A stretch of DNA of 64,000 nt from Simmondsia chinensis. Its lineage: Eukaryota; Streptophyta; Magnoliopsida; Caryophyllales; Simmondsiaceae. The stretch covers positions 8,501,501 to 8,565,500 of the forward strand of contig JAGTTD010000018.1 of the NCBI GenBank assembly GCA_018398585.1, in the 5' to 3' direction. Numbering within the stretch: position 1 is the first letter of the stretch; the number at the start of each line of letters is the position of its first letter. The position numbers were made by a program, and so were the translations under genes. The notes under the pieces were generated by a model. That model had not been told where the DNA came from. It made no database searches and saw only the letters and a list, made by a program, of their open reading frames with translations. Positions 1 to 12,400 of the stretch are shown here, one piece after another.

Positions 1-640
1 AAAACTCGTTACATGGGTCTTAGGAAGACATGCCTAACCATAATTTAATTCAAAAAAAAAAAAGGAAAAAAAAGTGTGAGAGAGAGAGAGAGAGAGGAAA
101 AGATTTGAGATTTCTATTCTGTTTAGGGGTAGAGATACTCATTCCTATAATTATTCCCACCATTCACCTCAGATATGCAAAGTTTGGAATAAGATAAGAT
201 AAGAAAGTTTTAAGCTCGCTTACTACTAGTAAGATTTAAATGGCAAAGTCTCTAGCTAGAACTAGTGTAATAATGTCATTACATAAGGATTCTTCTTTCT
301 TAAGTTCCCACTCAAATGTGTTCGTAAAATATTTTTCACGACTAATTCATGCAACCACATGCCTGATTGAACCTGCTTTCAGCTAGTTTGAAACGAGCCT
401 ACTTGACAAGCAAGGTTTGGGTTTTGGGATGTGATGTGCCTCATATTTTAAATTTTTTATAATACATTCTTATGATATTTTTGGCTATTATATGGGTGGT
501 ACGGCATAATTTCTATGTATTCAAGCTTGGGACGTGTCGGATCCAGGACATCTTGAAAAATGGTGAGAAGGGGGCTCAAATGGACAAATTCAAATATTAT
601 GTTGAGAAACTTGACCACATGTGGACTCATCAGGACAAGA
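1..640. other. Unassigned flank left of element A
   Basis: No coding region or element terminus is recognised here. The stretch is AT-rich, with an A-rich tract near 50-73 followed by a GA microsatellite at about 76-96. The last five bases before element A (641-645, ttcaa) would be its left target duplication, but no matching right copy is found. The short minus-strand ORF near 457-657 has no recognisable domain and I treat it as chance. Confidence 0.5.
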
Positions 641-665
641 TTCAATGATAAGTCCAATTAGTATA

Positions 666-2100
666 TGATGTGTTTTTCTGCGTCTATCAAAATTTAATAT
701 AAAACCCTATCTATTAAACACACATAAATTGAAGTGTAGAGCGAGAGGGTGTCGAACCACAGGGACTAAGAGTGCGTGAATTTACTCTATGACTTAAATT
801 GATTTGAATAAAATTGAGAGATTTTTGTATTAATTAACCTAAGGAAATAACAATCAAACTAAAATAATCTACTTCTAATCGAAAAAGTGTAATAAATAAG
901 AACCTAGAGTTTCGAATCCATCGTTAGCCAATTACGTTTGCATTAACTTTTAACTTTGGATTATTAATTGTTACATAGGTAGAGGTTTAGGCTACAAGCT
1001 TCAACCTACTAAGGTAATGTTGTTAGTATTGCGTATTGACCCTATCTAACTGAAGCATAAGGAAAATAGGCTCTACCTAACGTATTGTTAATTATCACGT
1101 ATTGACCCTATCTAACTAAAGCATAGGGAAGATAGGCTTTAATTAACAATTCGGTTAATACTATTACTTGATTAATTAATTCTAAGGCTACAAGCACAAA
1201 GAATTAATTTATAAATATCAATATCAACAATTAAAGGTTATAAACTCAATAATTATATCAATTAAATAAACAATAAAAATATAATATTTCAAAGTATTTA
1301 TCTCAACCAAGCAATTCATGTAAACAATTAAATTAATCCGAATTAAAAGTAAACAAAAGTAAAAGCTAAGATTTCATCTAACCCCAGAGAGCAAGTTAGC
1401 ACTCCATCAAGGATGATCCGGTGAAGAAGAAGTTGAACAAACTCATGTTGATCTCCACGCTAATTTCGCTCTCGTTCCAATTTAACGAAAAATTAAAATA
1501 AAGAAAAGAAAGAAAAAGGAAAAGAAAGAACAGAGAGAGAGAGTTGAGCCTGAGGCAGTGAAGATCCAGAACAGAGACCCCTCGTCCTCTACCCCCAAAA
1601 CGAACCTTATATCCTCACAAACACCGACCCTGCTCTTCTCTGTGCCCTAGCAGATCTGGGCCGTGGTCAGGGCTGTTGGTGGCGGGCCGGAGAACAGGTT
1701 GCGTTTGGGCTGGGCATGCTGGTGATGAATCGGGCTGGTGGCGTGGGCTGGTTGATGGGCTGGGGGTTGGATTTGGGCTGGCGTTGGTGGTGACGGAGTG
1801 CTGGTGGCGTGTTGTTGGGCTGGCGGTGTGAACAGGGCTGTTTGGGCCTACGTTTTTGGCCTGATACGGGTCGAGCTCGAGTCCCGAGCTTGTACGTTCA
1901 TGTCTCGAATCTCGATTGACTTGATTTAATTATTTATGCAACGAATTTGCCTTATTTGCACCAAAATTTGACAATTTTTGGAACTTTAATTTCAAACCCG
2001 TTAAACATAAAAATTGCCAATATGAGTGTAAAATTATAATTAAATAGGTGCAAAATAATTACAATATCAATTAAAAGATGCGTAAATATGAGACGCATCA
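666..2100 (-). repeat. Element B 3' LTR
   Basis: 1435 bp. In plus coordinates it starts tgatgtgttt and ends gacgcatca. It has a GC-rich part at 1640-1880 and an AT-rich remainder. A minus-strand TATA-like atataagg is at about 1607-1614. Confidence 0.92.
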
Positions 2101-2114
2101 ACACCCCCACACCT
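2101..2114 (-). other. Polypurine tract of element B
   Basis: The minus strand reads aggtgtgggggtgt directly before the 3' LTR, fixing the orientation of B. Confidence 0.85.
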
Positions 2115-3383
2115 AATTTTTGTTAGTCCTCGAGCAAAGTATATGATTTAACATATAGACTAAAGTGACCAACTACCTCAACCATCCCAATCTTTACCAA
2201 GTTTTTCGAGATTAATACCTATATTATAATTCAAGACAAGATTAAATCATTTAAAGCATTCTCCAATTCCATGAATTTAGATGATTAAACTTCAAAACTC
2301 GTCATAGAATTTCATTAACCTTGTGTCAACTAATCGGAATTACTCAAGCAACGCACAAGTGAAAGTGACTAGGATTTCATGTCACAGAATCTCCTCAAAT
2401 TCTCGCTTTCAACCAAATATATAAAGGTTTTGTGCATCCGCACCATTGAATCACCTAAACACATGCCCATACATAGAGAAATTTTAAGTGGCATATGAGT
2501 GACCACTTTACAACATTTTGACCTTGATATAGCACAAAAGAAACTTTATCACAAACGTACATCAATTTTTATTTTTTTTTCTTTTGCTTTTTTTTTCTTT
2601 TGGAGGAAACCCTTTTTTTTCTTTTTGTATCCTCTTTCTTTTCTGTCCATTTTTGGACTCTTTTTTTTTTTTTTTAAATAACACGTACTTCATCATTACA
2701 ATTGACATTGATCAACCAGTACTTTATATAACATCAAGGGAAAGGATTAGGATAAGCCAATAGGGCAGGCTTGCAAAACTCAAGATATATAAGGTTGTTT
2801 GCTCAAATTCTTCAGATTTTTCGCAACATGAAAGTCTTGTGCTCAGTGAATATGTGAGCGGCATAAGTAGAACCCATTAATATCAACAATAATCAACAAC
2901 AATCATTAACAAGTATGAAGTAGAATCATTTAATTTCATGGAATTAAGGGAACGAAATAAACAACTAATCCCACTGTCATCATAACATAAGTGTCGATCA
3001 AGGAAAACTTGGCTAAACGGTTATAATGCACGCTCAAAATGCACAAAAAGATGTTCAAAATTTTAAAAAATTGACCAAAAATAGGCACATGCAAATGAGC
3101 CTCACCCCCACACCTAAATCATGCATTGTCCTTAATGCAACAACATTAATCATTTAAGCACAAGAGATAGGTGAGATGGAGCAATACAACCTGACAAGAC
3201 AGCGTGAACATATATATATGACTCCTTCAACATGGGACAAGAACCTGAGAAGAGATAAAACAAGTCTCCAAGAAACTAATTAGTTCAAAAACTAAACTAA
3301 AACAAGAATTAACGAAACCGAGGTTGCCTCCTAGGAGCACTAAGTTTTACGCCTTCAGCCGGGCGCAATGGTTCCAACGAATA
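2115..3383 (-). other. Element B 3' untranslated region
   Basis: Non-coding on the minus strand. It holds T-rich runs on the plus strand (2565-2680) that make a spurious plus-strand ORF. The same region recurs in element H at 53005-54180. A second acacccccacacct-like tract near 3101-3115 resembles an additional PPT. Confidence 0.7.
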
Positions 3384-3923
3384 TCAAGTAATAGCATCAA
3401 CCAAAGAAGCAACTTCACTAAGCTCACCTAAAACAAGATCTTCAGCACAATCAGAAGTGTCACACGTGATTTCAAGAGGGAGAGAGTAGTCGGGTGGATG
3501 CTTAATGGGGGCAACAACAAGTGTAGATCGAAGCTTATGAACAGCTTCCAACCAAGACTCATTGAGCTCAACTAAAACGTCCTTAGATAGCACACTAGTC
3601 AATGGTCTAGTCGACTTCCCATGGTCCTTAAGGAATCCCTTATAGAAACTTGCATGACTTAGAAAGTCTCTAACTTGCCTAACATTTGAGGGAGGGGACG
3701 AGTTCACATTCAAATCTATCATAGCTCTATCAACCTCAATACCCTCCTTAGACAACCTATGGCCTAGAACAATTTCCTCCTGAACCATAGCATCGTGATT
3801 TTTCTCCCAACCTAGGACTTCTGTCATGTCCGGGTTCAACATTCGTTGCATCTCTTTAGAAGGTTTTGCATTTTTATCAAGAGGGTGATTAACTAGGGTA
3901 GAGGAGAGTATTTGGTCCACCAA
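3384..3923 (-). pseudogene. pol: Element B residual pol ORF formed by internal deletions
   Basis: This 179-codon frame joins pieces that lie far apart in the related element H. An RT N-terminal remnant (LNPDMTEV) runs directly into the RT C-terminal region (WEKNHDAMVQEEIVLGH, KEGIEVDRAMIDLN, QVRDFLSHASFYKGFLKDHG). A partial RNase H start (SLPLEITCDTSDC) follows, and then a jump to the element's 3' end (EVASLVDAIT). The catalytic RT motifs (FMDD), most of RNase H and all integrase are gone. The frame remains open across the RT deletion, but the product has no enzymatic core. Confidence 0.85.
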
Positions 3924-3927
3924 ATCA

Positions 3928-4443
3928 TCAGTTATCTACACAAAAACACTCTGAATCATCCTCACTAGTGGGTGACGTTGAAGCCTTAAAAATATTTAAC
4001 CTAATAGTCATATTTGCAAAGCTAATATCCATTACCCCAGATTTACAATTAATTGTAGCATTGGCCGTCGCTAAGAAAGGCCGACCTAGAATGACAGGGA
4101 TATGGTTTTTCAGATGAGTAGAAGGTTCCATGTCAAGTACAAGAAAATCAGCTGGAAACATGGCTTTATCTACCTTCAGTAGTACATTAATCAGCTCACC
4201 ACGGGGGATCCTAGTTGATCTATCTGCTAATTGCGAGGTCACCATGGTTGGTTGCAACTCTCCCAAGCCTAACTTCTCATAAACCGAGTAAGGAATAATG
4301 TTGACACTCGCTCCTAAGTCCAGTAGAGCTTTATCAATCGGGTAGTCTCCAAGTGAACAAGAGATGGTGGGGACATCAGGATCTTTGTACTTAACTGGAG
4401 TGTCACACTTCAGAATAGAGCTCACTTGCTCGGCTAAAAACAC
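3928..4443 (-). pseudogene. pro: Element B protease
   Basis: 171 codons with the retropepsin-type core ALLDLGASVNIIPYSVYEKL, then QLADRSTRIPRGE, DFLVLDMEPS, and PVILGRPFLATANATI as second-half motif. These match H (57363-58571). The domain itself is open, but it is out of frame with upstream gag after a frameshift, and the linker to RT is lost. It would process Gag-Pol if expressed. Confidence 0.88.
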
Positions 4444-5227
4444 TTTTTTAGGCAGATGTGCTCTAGATCGCCTCTTTTGGTTCAGAAGGTCCTTAATAAA
4501 CTTTGCATAGGCCGGGATCTATTTAATCACATCAAGAAGGGGAATGTTTATCTTGACTTGCCTAAACTTCTCCAAAATGTCTTCCCACTTCTTGTCCTTC
4601 CCATTTGGATGTGGTGCAACTAAAGCCTAGGAAAAGGGCACTCTCGGTACATATGCGGAAGGAAGATCAGAGGCTCTAAGAATGGGAGAAGGGTGTGTGA
4701 CCTCATCGGATGTCTTCTCCCTTTTCCTTGCTCTTCTCTTCTCCCTTACCACTTATGGGTACTTCAATCTCAACACTCACCCTATTGTCAACTTCCATCC
4801 CACTTCTTAACACTGTAATAGACTTTGCTTATTCTTGATGGGGAGGGTAGTTGTTTTGCCTTACACAGTTCCTAGGGTTCTCTATAGCCTGGCTAGGTAG
4901 TCTTCCCTCATCTCTCCTACTCAGAGTGTTAGCTAATTGACCTATTTGGGTTTCTAGCTTTGCAATCGATTGTGTATGAGAGTGGAGGAATTGGTAATTA
5001 GCTTCCAAACCTTTCAATGCACTCAAAACCTTTTCTTCAAAATTCGAATTAGAGCTCAAACTAGGGGGTTGAGAGTAGTTAGAAGCATACCCTTGCGGTT
5101 GAAAACCGATAGGCCGGGGCATACTAGGTTGTTGAGGTCGTGGGTTCTGTTGTTGCGGCATAAACTGTCCTTCTCCTCCTTGCCTCCAGGAGAAGTTAGG
5201 ATGGTTTCTCCAGCCCGGATTGTACAT
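4444..5227 (-). pseudogene. gag: Element B Gag C-terminal region and gag-pro linker
   Basis: The open part 5227-4829 encodes a proline/glutamine-rich stretch (MPQQQNPRPQQPSMPRP), then FEEKVLSALKGLEANYQFLH and KLETQIGQLANTLSRRDEGR, conserved in Athila-type Gag. It lies in the same frame as the main gag ORF, separated by one TAG codon at about 5283. From 4828 to 4444 the linker (DKKWEDILEKFRQVKINIPL) is readable only across stops and a frame change. Confidence 0.82.
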
Positions 5228-5281
5228 GTTAGAGTATGGGTCGTTTCGAGGGAATCCTTGGGTTGCATTGACTTGTTCCTC

Positions 5282-6286
5282 CTACCACTCCACATAAGGT
5301 GAAGCAGAGGGGCAGTCATGTGTAGAATGAGAGACACTAGAACATGAAGAGCAAGCACTATGCACATTTGAAACATGAGACATATTAGGTGCAGTAGAGG
5401 GGGCCAGTGTCATCTTAAATAGGGAAGATAACTGCTCTACGGAAGAGGTAAGAGAGTCTACTTTCTTATCTAAAATGGAGGTGTGAGCAATCTCATTTAC
5501 TCCTCTATTTAACCTAGTAGCATTAAGATGTGCATGTGCGGCAGATTGTTGTGAATTCTCATTCAAAAGTTCAAACAGTTCCCACGCCTCGTCTTCATTC
5601 TTTCTAAGGAACTGACCACCACACGAGGCATCAACAGTTTGTTGCCCCTTCTCGTTTAACCCATAATAGAAATTTTGGACTAGTTGCCATTTAGGGATAA
5701 CATGATGTGGACAAGCTCGTAAGAGTTCCCTAAACCTATCCCAACTCTCGTGAAACTCCTCAGTCGGGAGTTGGGCGAAGGTGTTAATGGCTCTCCTAGC
5801 GGTGTTAGTCTTACTAATGGGATAGAATTTCTTAAGAAATTCATGTTGCATTTGGGTCCAAGTACTAATCGTCCCGCTAGGTAAGGTGCTTAACCAATAT
5901 TTATCCTTTTCCTTTAAAGAGAAAGGAAAGAGGCGAAGCAAGATGGCGTCATCACTAAAGTTAGAGATCCTAAAGGTTGAGCAAACCTCCATGAAACTGT
6001 CCAAGTGTGTGTACGGGTTCTCATTACCTAAGCCGTGGAATGAAGGAAGCATTTGTATAGTATGTGGATTAAGCTCGAACTGATGGGCTATGGGTGGCAA
6101 TCTAATGCAAGACGGTGAAGGGTATGTAGTGGGAGTAAAGTACTCCATAAGTGGGCGTGGTTGTTGTTCGTCAGCCATTACGGGTTGTGCTCGGTGTTGT
6201 GCTCTAAGCTCTCTTAAAGTTCTTCCAATTTTGGGGTCGAATCTAGTAAGGTCTAGAGACAAAGGGCGACGACCATGCATAAACAA
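5282..6286 (-). CDS. gag: Element B Gag (Athila-like capsid, open frame ending in a zinc knuckle)
   Basis: 334 codons from ATG at 6286 (MFMHGRRPLSLDLTRFDPKI) to a TAG after VEW. The capsid domain spans roughly residues 60-245: IRLPPIAHQFELNPHTIQML, FHGLGNENPYTHLDSFMEVC, LRLFPFSLKEKDKYWLSTLP, ESWDRFRELLRACPHH and NFYYGLNEKGQQTVDA. A CCHC zinc knuckle, CSSCSSVSHSTHDC, is at about residues 313-326. It would form virus-like particles. In relative H the codon after VEW is serine, so the TAG probably truncates a longer Gag that continued into 5227-4829. It is the longest intact gag frame in the window. Confidence 0.88.
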   Translation of the reverse strand: MFMHGRRPLSLDLTRFDPKIGRTLRELRAQHRAQPVMADEQQPRPLMEYFTPTTYPSPSCIRLPPIAHQFELNPHTIQMLPSFHGLGNENPYTHLDSFMEVCSTFRISNFSDDAILLRLFPFSLKEKDKYWLSTLPSGTISTWTQMQHEFLKKFYPISKTNTARRAINTFAQLPTEEFHESWDRFRELLRACPHHVIPKWQLVQNFYYGLNEKGQQTVDASCGGQFLRKNEDEAWELFELLNENSQQSAAHAHLNATRLNRGVNEIAHTSILDKKVDSLTSSVEQLSSLFKMTLAPSTAPNMSHVSNVHSACSSCSSVSHSTHDCPSASPYVEW

Positions 6287-6505
6287 TTAACCACACGAAG
6301 CAAGTAAATTAAAAATTAAATAAGCAAAACAAATAAAACGGACACTTAAAGAGAAAAACAAGAGAAAAACAAATAATAAACTATCTTAAAATCAACCTAT
6401 GCACGAAAATTCCAAAATAAATAATGCTTTAAAGATAAATAAATAAATAAATAAACCATTTTTTGAAAAAAAAGAAAAGAAAAAAAAATATTTTTTAAAT
6501 TTTTT
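6287..6505 (-). other. Element B leader, part next to gag
   Basis: A-rich leader sequence between gag and MULE C, matching H at 59687-59886. Its last nine bases (6497-6505, aaatttttt) are the left target duplication of MULE C. Confidence 0.75.
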
Positions 6506-7110
6506 GGGAAATCGTACGATTTAGACCCCCTAGCTCCCCCTTAATCTTTTTTAGACCCCTCTAACTTTAAATAGACTTTTTTGGACAAAATTGCCCCTCC
6601 TACTTCAAAACCCCACCTGTCCACTCTCTCTCTCTCCCTTTCTCTCTCCTCATTTAATGCAAGGCAATATTCCATTCTTTCATTTAATGCAAAAGCAAAC
6701 TTTTTGACTTTTTTCATTATTTTCATTCTTTCCTGCCCATTTGTCTTCCTTCTCTCATATCTCATTCTCTTTTTTTATTTTGAATAGAGATATCTCATTC
6801 TCTCTTCTTTCTTCTTCTTCTATTATTTTTGAATTTTTCTGTCAAAAAAAAATATATATATTATTTTATTATTTTCGAGCTCTATTCTCAGCGTCCTGCG
6901 TGTTTCTTCGTCCTACTTGGGCCCTTGGGTAGTTGTTTGTGGTGGCTTTGGAAGAAGAAGAAGGCTTTGTAAGAAAGGGTTTGAAGCATTGTTGCATTGC
7001 GGCAGGTTCAAGGTTGAGTCATTACACATTTCACGGTTTTCAGATCAGACATTGATGGTAAAATGATCATTTCATGAATTGGTCGTTAATGGATCTCTAT
7101 CATATGAGGT
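6506..7110 (+). repeat. MULE C left terminal inverted repeat
   Basis: Pairs with 13715-14327 reversed. Conserved blocks include tagacccctc, cccctcctacttcaaa, cacctgtccactctc, cgtcctgcgtgtttc, acttgggcccttgg and tgatggtaaaatgatcattt. It is pyrimidine-rich on this strand, which gives long chance ORFs. Confidence 0.9.
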
Positions 7111-8850
7111 TGGTGTGTTACAAGTCATTTATGGTACATGATTGGTGTAAATGGTGTATTATAATTTTCTTTTGGTGTGTTTCAACTCATTAATGGTGTA
7201 TGATTGGTTTAAATGGTGTATTAACATGTTGTGTTGGTGTTTTTCAAGTCATTAATGGTGTATGATTGGTTTTAATGGTGTGAAATCAACTTGTTTAGGT
7301 GTGTTTCAAGTAATTAGTGGGGTATGATCAATCATACACCGTGTATGATAGGTTTTAATGGTGTGAAATCAACTTGTTTAGGTGTTTTTCAAGTCATTAA
7401 TGGTGTATGATTAATCATACACTGTATATGATAGGTTTTAATAGTGTGAAATCAACTTGTTCAGGTTTGATTCAAGTCATTAATGGTATATGATTAATCA
7501 TACACGGTGAATGATTGGTTCAAATGGTGTATTATCATATTGTGTTGGTGTTTTTGAAGTCGTTAATGGTGTATGATCAATCAAACACCATGTACGATTG
7601 GTTTAAATCGTGTAAAATCAACTATTGCAGGTATTTTTCAAGTAATTACGGGTGTATGGTGTGAAATCAACTTGTTTTAGTATGGTTTAAGTAATTAGTG
7701 GTGTATGATCAATCATACACGATGTATGATAGGTTTTAATGGTGTAAAATTAACTTATATAGGTATGTTTCAAGTAATTAGTGAAGTATGACTTATCATA
7801 CATGGTGTATGATGAGTGTTAATTGTGTAAAATCAACTTATATAGTTATGTTTCAAGTAATTAGTGGTGAGTGACTTATCATGAACGCTGTATGATAGGT
7901 TTTAATGGTATAAAATCAACTTGTGTAGGTTTTTTCAAGTAATTAGTGGTATAATGGTGTAAAATCAACTTTTATAAGTGTGTTTCAAGTAATTATTGGT
8001 GTGTGATGAATCATACACGGTGTATGATGCGTTATAATAGTGTAAAATGAACTTATATAGGTATGTTTCAAGTAATTAGTGGTGAATGATTTATCATACA
8101 CGATGTATGATAGGTTTTAATGGTATAAAATCAACTTTTGCAGGTTTTTTCAAGTAATTAGTGGTATGATGGTGTGAAATCAACTTTTATAAGTGTGTTT
8201 CAAGTAATTATTGGTGTATGATGAATCATACACAGTGAATGATGGGTGATAATGGTGTAAAATGAGCTTATATAGGTATGTTTCAAGTAATTAGTAGTAA
8301 ATGACTTATCATACATGGTGTATGATAGGTTTTAATGGTATAAAATCAACTTTTGCAGGTTTTTTCAAGTAGTTAGTGGTATAATGGTGTAAATTCAACT
8401 TATAAAGGTATGTTTCAAGTAATTAGTGGTGTATGATGAATTATACATGGTGTATGACGGATTATAATAGTGTAAAATTAATTTATATAAGCATGTTTCA
8501 AGTAATTAGTGGTGTATGACTTATTATACATGGTGTATGATAAGTTTTAATGGTATAAAATCAATTTTTGCAGGTTTTTCCATATAATTAGTGGTATAAT
8601 GGTGTAAAATCAACTTGTATAGGTATGTTTCAAGTAATTAGTGGTGTATGATAGATTATAATAGTGTAAAATCAACTTATATAGGTACTTTTCAAGTAAT
8701 TAGTGGTGTATGACTTATCATATACGGTGTATGATTAGTTTTAATGGTGTGATATCAAGTTCTGTTGGTGTGTTTTAAGTCATTAGTGGTGTATGATTGA
8801 TCATACACCATATATGGTGTGCAACTTGTTTTAGTGTCTTTCAAGTCAAG
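7111..8850 (+). repeat. MULE C left tandem array (215-bp higher-order period)
   Basis: Made of roughly 60-83-bp sub-units with the motifs gtgtatgat, ggttttaatggtgtaaaatc and aacttatataggtatgtttc. The marker tgcaggtttttt (or tgtagg) recurs at 7924, 8139, 8354 and 8569, exactly 215 bp apart. The part nearest the TIR (7111-7900) is more irregular. The array is about 1.75 kb and is the reverse complement of the right array in content. Confidence 0.9.
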
Positions 8851-8870
8851 AGTATTATAGTTAAATGCAG

Positions 8871-9039
8871 GTTTGATTGTGGCATGTTCGTCGTGAAGTT
8901 TGTGGAATTTTTGTTTACGAATGGCCTTGATGTCTTCCAATGCAAGCAAGAGTGGGTGGAGACTTTGCGGACCAATACATGTATATACTTGTACAGCCAC
9001 GGTAGAAAGAAAAAAATGAAAATATATACGAGCAAATAG
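8871..9039 (+). pseudogene. Ulp1-like (C48) cysteine peptidase fragment, C-terminal exon
   Basis: After a splice-acceptor-like atgcag at 8865-8870 the frame reads DCGMFVVKFVEFLF, then GLDVFQCKQEW, and ends at a stop at 9037-9039. DCG followed by a hydrophobic helix with conserved E is the active-site cysteine block of Ulp1/SENP deSUMOylating peptidases. Only about 55 residues remain; the histidine and aspartate of the triad would lie upstream, where repeat DNA now stands. It is either the remnant of a MULE-borne Ulp1 gene or a captured host fragment. It cannot be active. Confidence 0.75.
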
Positions 9040-9475
9040 AAAGGTTGTGATGTGTATGTATTATTGTATATTTTCATATTGTTTTATATTCCCGTATTCT
9101 TTACATTGTATTCATTATACTCTAGGAAATAATCATTTTCGTTTGATATGTTAGTGAATTAGTTGAGGTTGTTATGGGTTTGTACTAAGTGTATGATTGA
9201 TTGAGTGATGGACGTATGGATTTAGCCAAAAAAAGGGGGAAATATATAAAACTTGTTGTACTTTGCCAATAGTCATTCTTCCCCATCTTGTTTATAAGTG
9301 TAAATAGCTTGATTATTGGATGTATGTATTTTATCCAATATAATACAACACTCATTTTTTCACTTACTCTCATCCCTTTCCCTTTTCAGAAGCTTTGATC
9401 CGCCCATTCATGGCTCAAACCAGAAATCACTTATTCCTTCTATATAAGATTCAAGATCCAACATGGCAGCAAATA
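9040..9475 (+). other. MULE C central non-repetitive DNA
   Basis: AT-rich, following the peptidase stop codon. Probably the 3' untranslated part of the same gene. No domain seen on either strand. Confidence 0.55.
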
Positions 9476-12400
9476 TAAAGGCATGATTCAACATACACCA
9501 ATAATTACTTGAAACACACTTATAAAAGTTGATTTTACACCATTATACCAGCAAAACTTGAAAAAAACATGCAAAAGTTGATTTCACACCGTTAAAACTC
9601 ATCATACACCATGTATGATTGATAATACATCACTATTTACTTCAAATACACCAATATAATTTGATTTTACACTAATATAACCCATCATACACCGTGTATG
9701 ATTCATCATACACTAATAATTACTTAAAACACACGTATAAAAGTTTATTTTACACCATTATACCAGCAAAACTTGAAAAAAAAAAATGTAAATATTGATT
9801 TTACACCATTAAAACTCATCATACACCGTGTATGATTGATAATACACCACTATTTACTTCAAATACACCAATATAAGTTGATTTTACACTAATATAACCC
9901 ATCATACACCGTGTATGATTCATCATACAACAATAATTACTTGAAACACACGTATAAAAGTTTATTTGACACTATTATACTAGCAAAACTTGAAAAAAAA
10001 TGCAAATATTGATTTTACACCATTAAAACTCATCATACATCGTGTATGATTGATAATACACCACTATTTACTTCAAATACACCAATATAAGTTGATTTTA
10101 CACTAATATAGCCCATCATACACTGTGTATGATTCATCATACAACAATAATTACTTGAAACACACGTATAAAAGTTTATTTTACACCGTTATACCAGCAA
10201 AACTTGAAAAAAACATGCAAATGTTGATTTCGCACTATTAAAACTCATCATACACCGTGTATAATTGATCATACACCACTATTTACTTCAAATACACCAA
10301 TATAAGTTGATTTTACACTAATATAGCCCATCATACACCGTGTATGATTCATCATACAACAATAATTACTTGAAACACACGTATAAAAGTTTATTTTACA
10401 CCGTTATACGAGCAAAACTTGAAAAAAACATGCAAATGTTGATTTCGCACTATTAAAACTCATCATACACCGTGTATAATTGATCATACACCACTATTTA
10501 CTTCAAATACACCAATATAAGTTGATTTTACACCAATATAACCCATCATACACCAATAATTACATGAAACACACTTATAAAGGTTAATTTTACACCATTA
10601 TACCAACAAAACTTGAAAAAAGAAATGCAATATTGATTTTAGACCTTTAAAACTCATCATACACCGTTTACGATTGATCATACACCACTATTTACTTCAA
10701 ATACACCAATATAAGTTGATTTTACACCAATATAACCAATCATACTCCAATAATAACTTGAAACACCCGTATAAAATTTTATTTTACACCATTATATCAG
10801 CAAAACTTGGAAAAAAACATGCAAATATTGATTTTACACCATTAAAACCCATCATACACCGTGTATGATTGATCATACACCACTATTTACTTCAAATACA
10901 CCAATATAAGTTGATTTTACACCAATATAACCCATCATACACCGTGTATGATTCATCATACAACAATAATTACTTGAAACACACGTATAAAAGTTTATTT
11001 TACACCATTATACCAGTAAAACTTGAAAAAAACATGCAAATGTTGATTTCGCACCATTAAAACTCATCATACACCGTGTATGATTGATAGTAAACAACTA
11101 TTTACTTCAAATACAACAATATAAGTTGATTTTATACCGATATAACCCATTATACCCCGTGTATGATTCATCATACTGCAATAATTACTTGAAACACCCT
11201 TATAAAGGTTGATTTTACACCATTATACTAGCAAAACTTGAAAAAAAAATGCAAATGTTGATTTCACACCTTTTAAACTCATTATACACCGTGTATGATT
11301 GATCATACACCACTATTTACTTCAAATATACCAATATAAGTTGATTTTACACCAATATAACCCATCATACACCGTGTATGATTCATCATACACCAATAAT
11401 TACTTGAAACACACTTATAAAGGTTGATTTTACACCATTATACCAGCAAAACTTGAAAAAAATATGCAAATATTGATTTTATACCATTAAAACTCATCAT
11501 ACACCGTGTATGATTGATCATACACCACTATTTACTTCAAATACACCAATATAAGTTAATTTTACACCATTAAAACTTATCATACATAGTGTATGATAAG
11601 TCATACACCAATAATTACTTAAAACATAACTACATAAGTTGATTTTACACAATTAAAACTTGTCATACACCGTGTATGATAAGTCATACACCACTAATTA
11701 CTTGAAACATACCTAAATAAGTTCATTTTACACCATTATAATGCATCATACACCATGTATGATTTATCATACACCAATAGTTACTTGAAACATACTTATA
11801 AAAGTTGATTTCACACCTTTATACCACTAATTACTTGAAAAAACCTGCAAAAGTTTATTTTATACCACTAAAACCTATCATACACCGTGTATGATAAGTC
11901 ATTCCCCACTAATTACTTGAAATATACCTATATAAGTTCATTTTACACCATTATAACACATCATACACCGTGTATGATTCATCACACACCAATAATTACT
12001 TGAAACACACTTATAAAAGTTGATTTTACACCATTACACCACTAATTACTTGAAAAAACCTACAAAAGTTGATTTTATACCATTAAAACCTATCATACAC
12101 CGTGTATGATAAGTCATTCACCACTAATTACTTGAAACATACCTAGATAAACTCATTTTACACCATTATAACATATCATACACCGTATATGATTCATTAT
12201 ACACCAATAATTACTTTAAACACACTTATAAAAGATGATTTTACACCAATTACTTTAAAAAAACTGCAAAAGTTGATGTTATACCATTAAAACCTATCAC
12301 ACACCGTGTATGGCAAGTCATACACCACTAATTACTTGAAACATACCTCTATAAGTTGATATTACACTATTGTAGTCCATAATACATCGTGCATGATTCA

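Noticed and set aside
4970..5302. Plus-strand ORFs of about 110 codons over gag of element B, and the equivalent at 58386-58643
   Set aside because: They are antisense shadows of the conserved gag reading frame on the minus strand.
6581..6932. Plus- and minus-strand ORFs in the left MULE terminal repeat
   Set aside because: They follow TC/TTC-rich simple sequence, recur in mirror form in the right terminal repeat (13761-14132), and contain no domain.
10674..11060. Two nearly identical ORFs starting MIIHHYLLQIHQY
   Set aside because: They are translations of the 215-bp array; the period is not a multiple of three and the frame is not kept from unit to unit.
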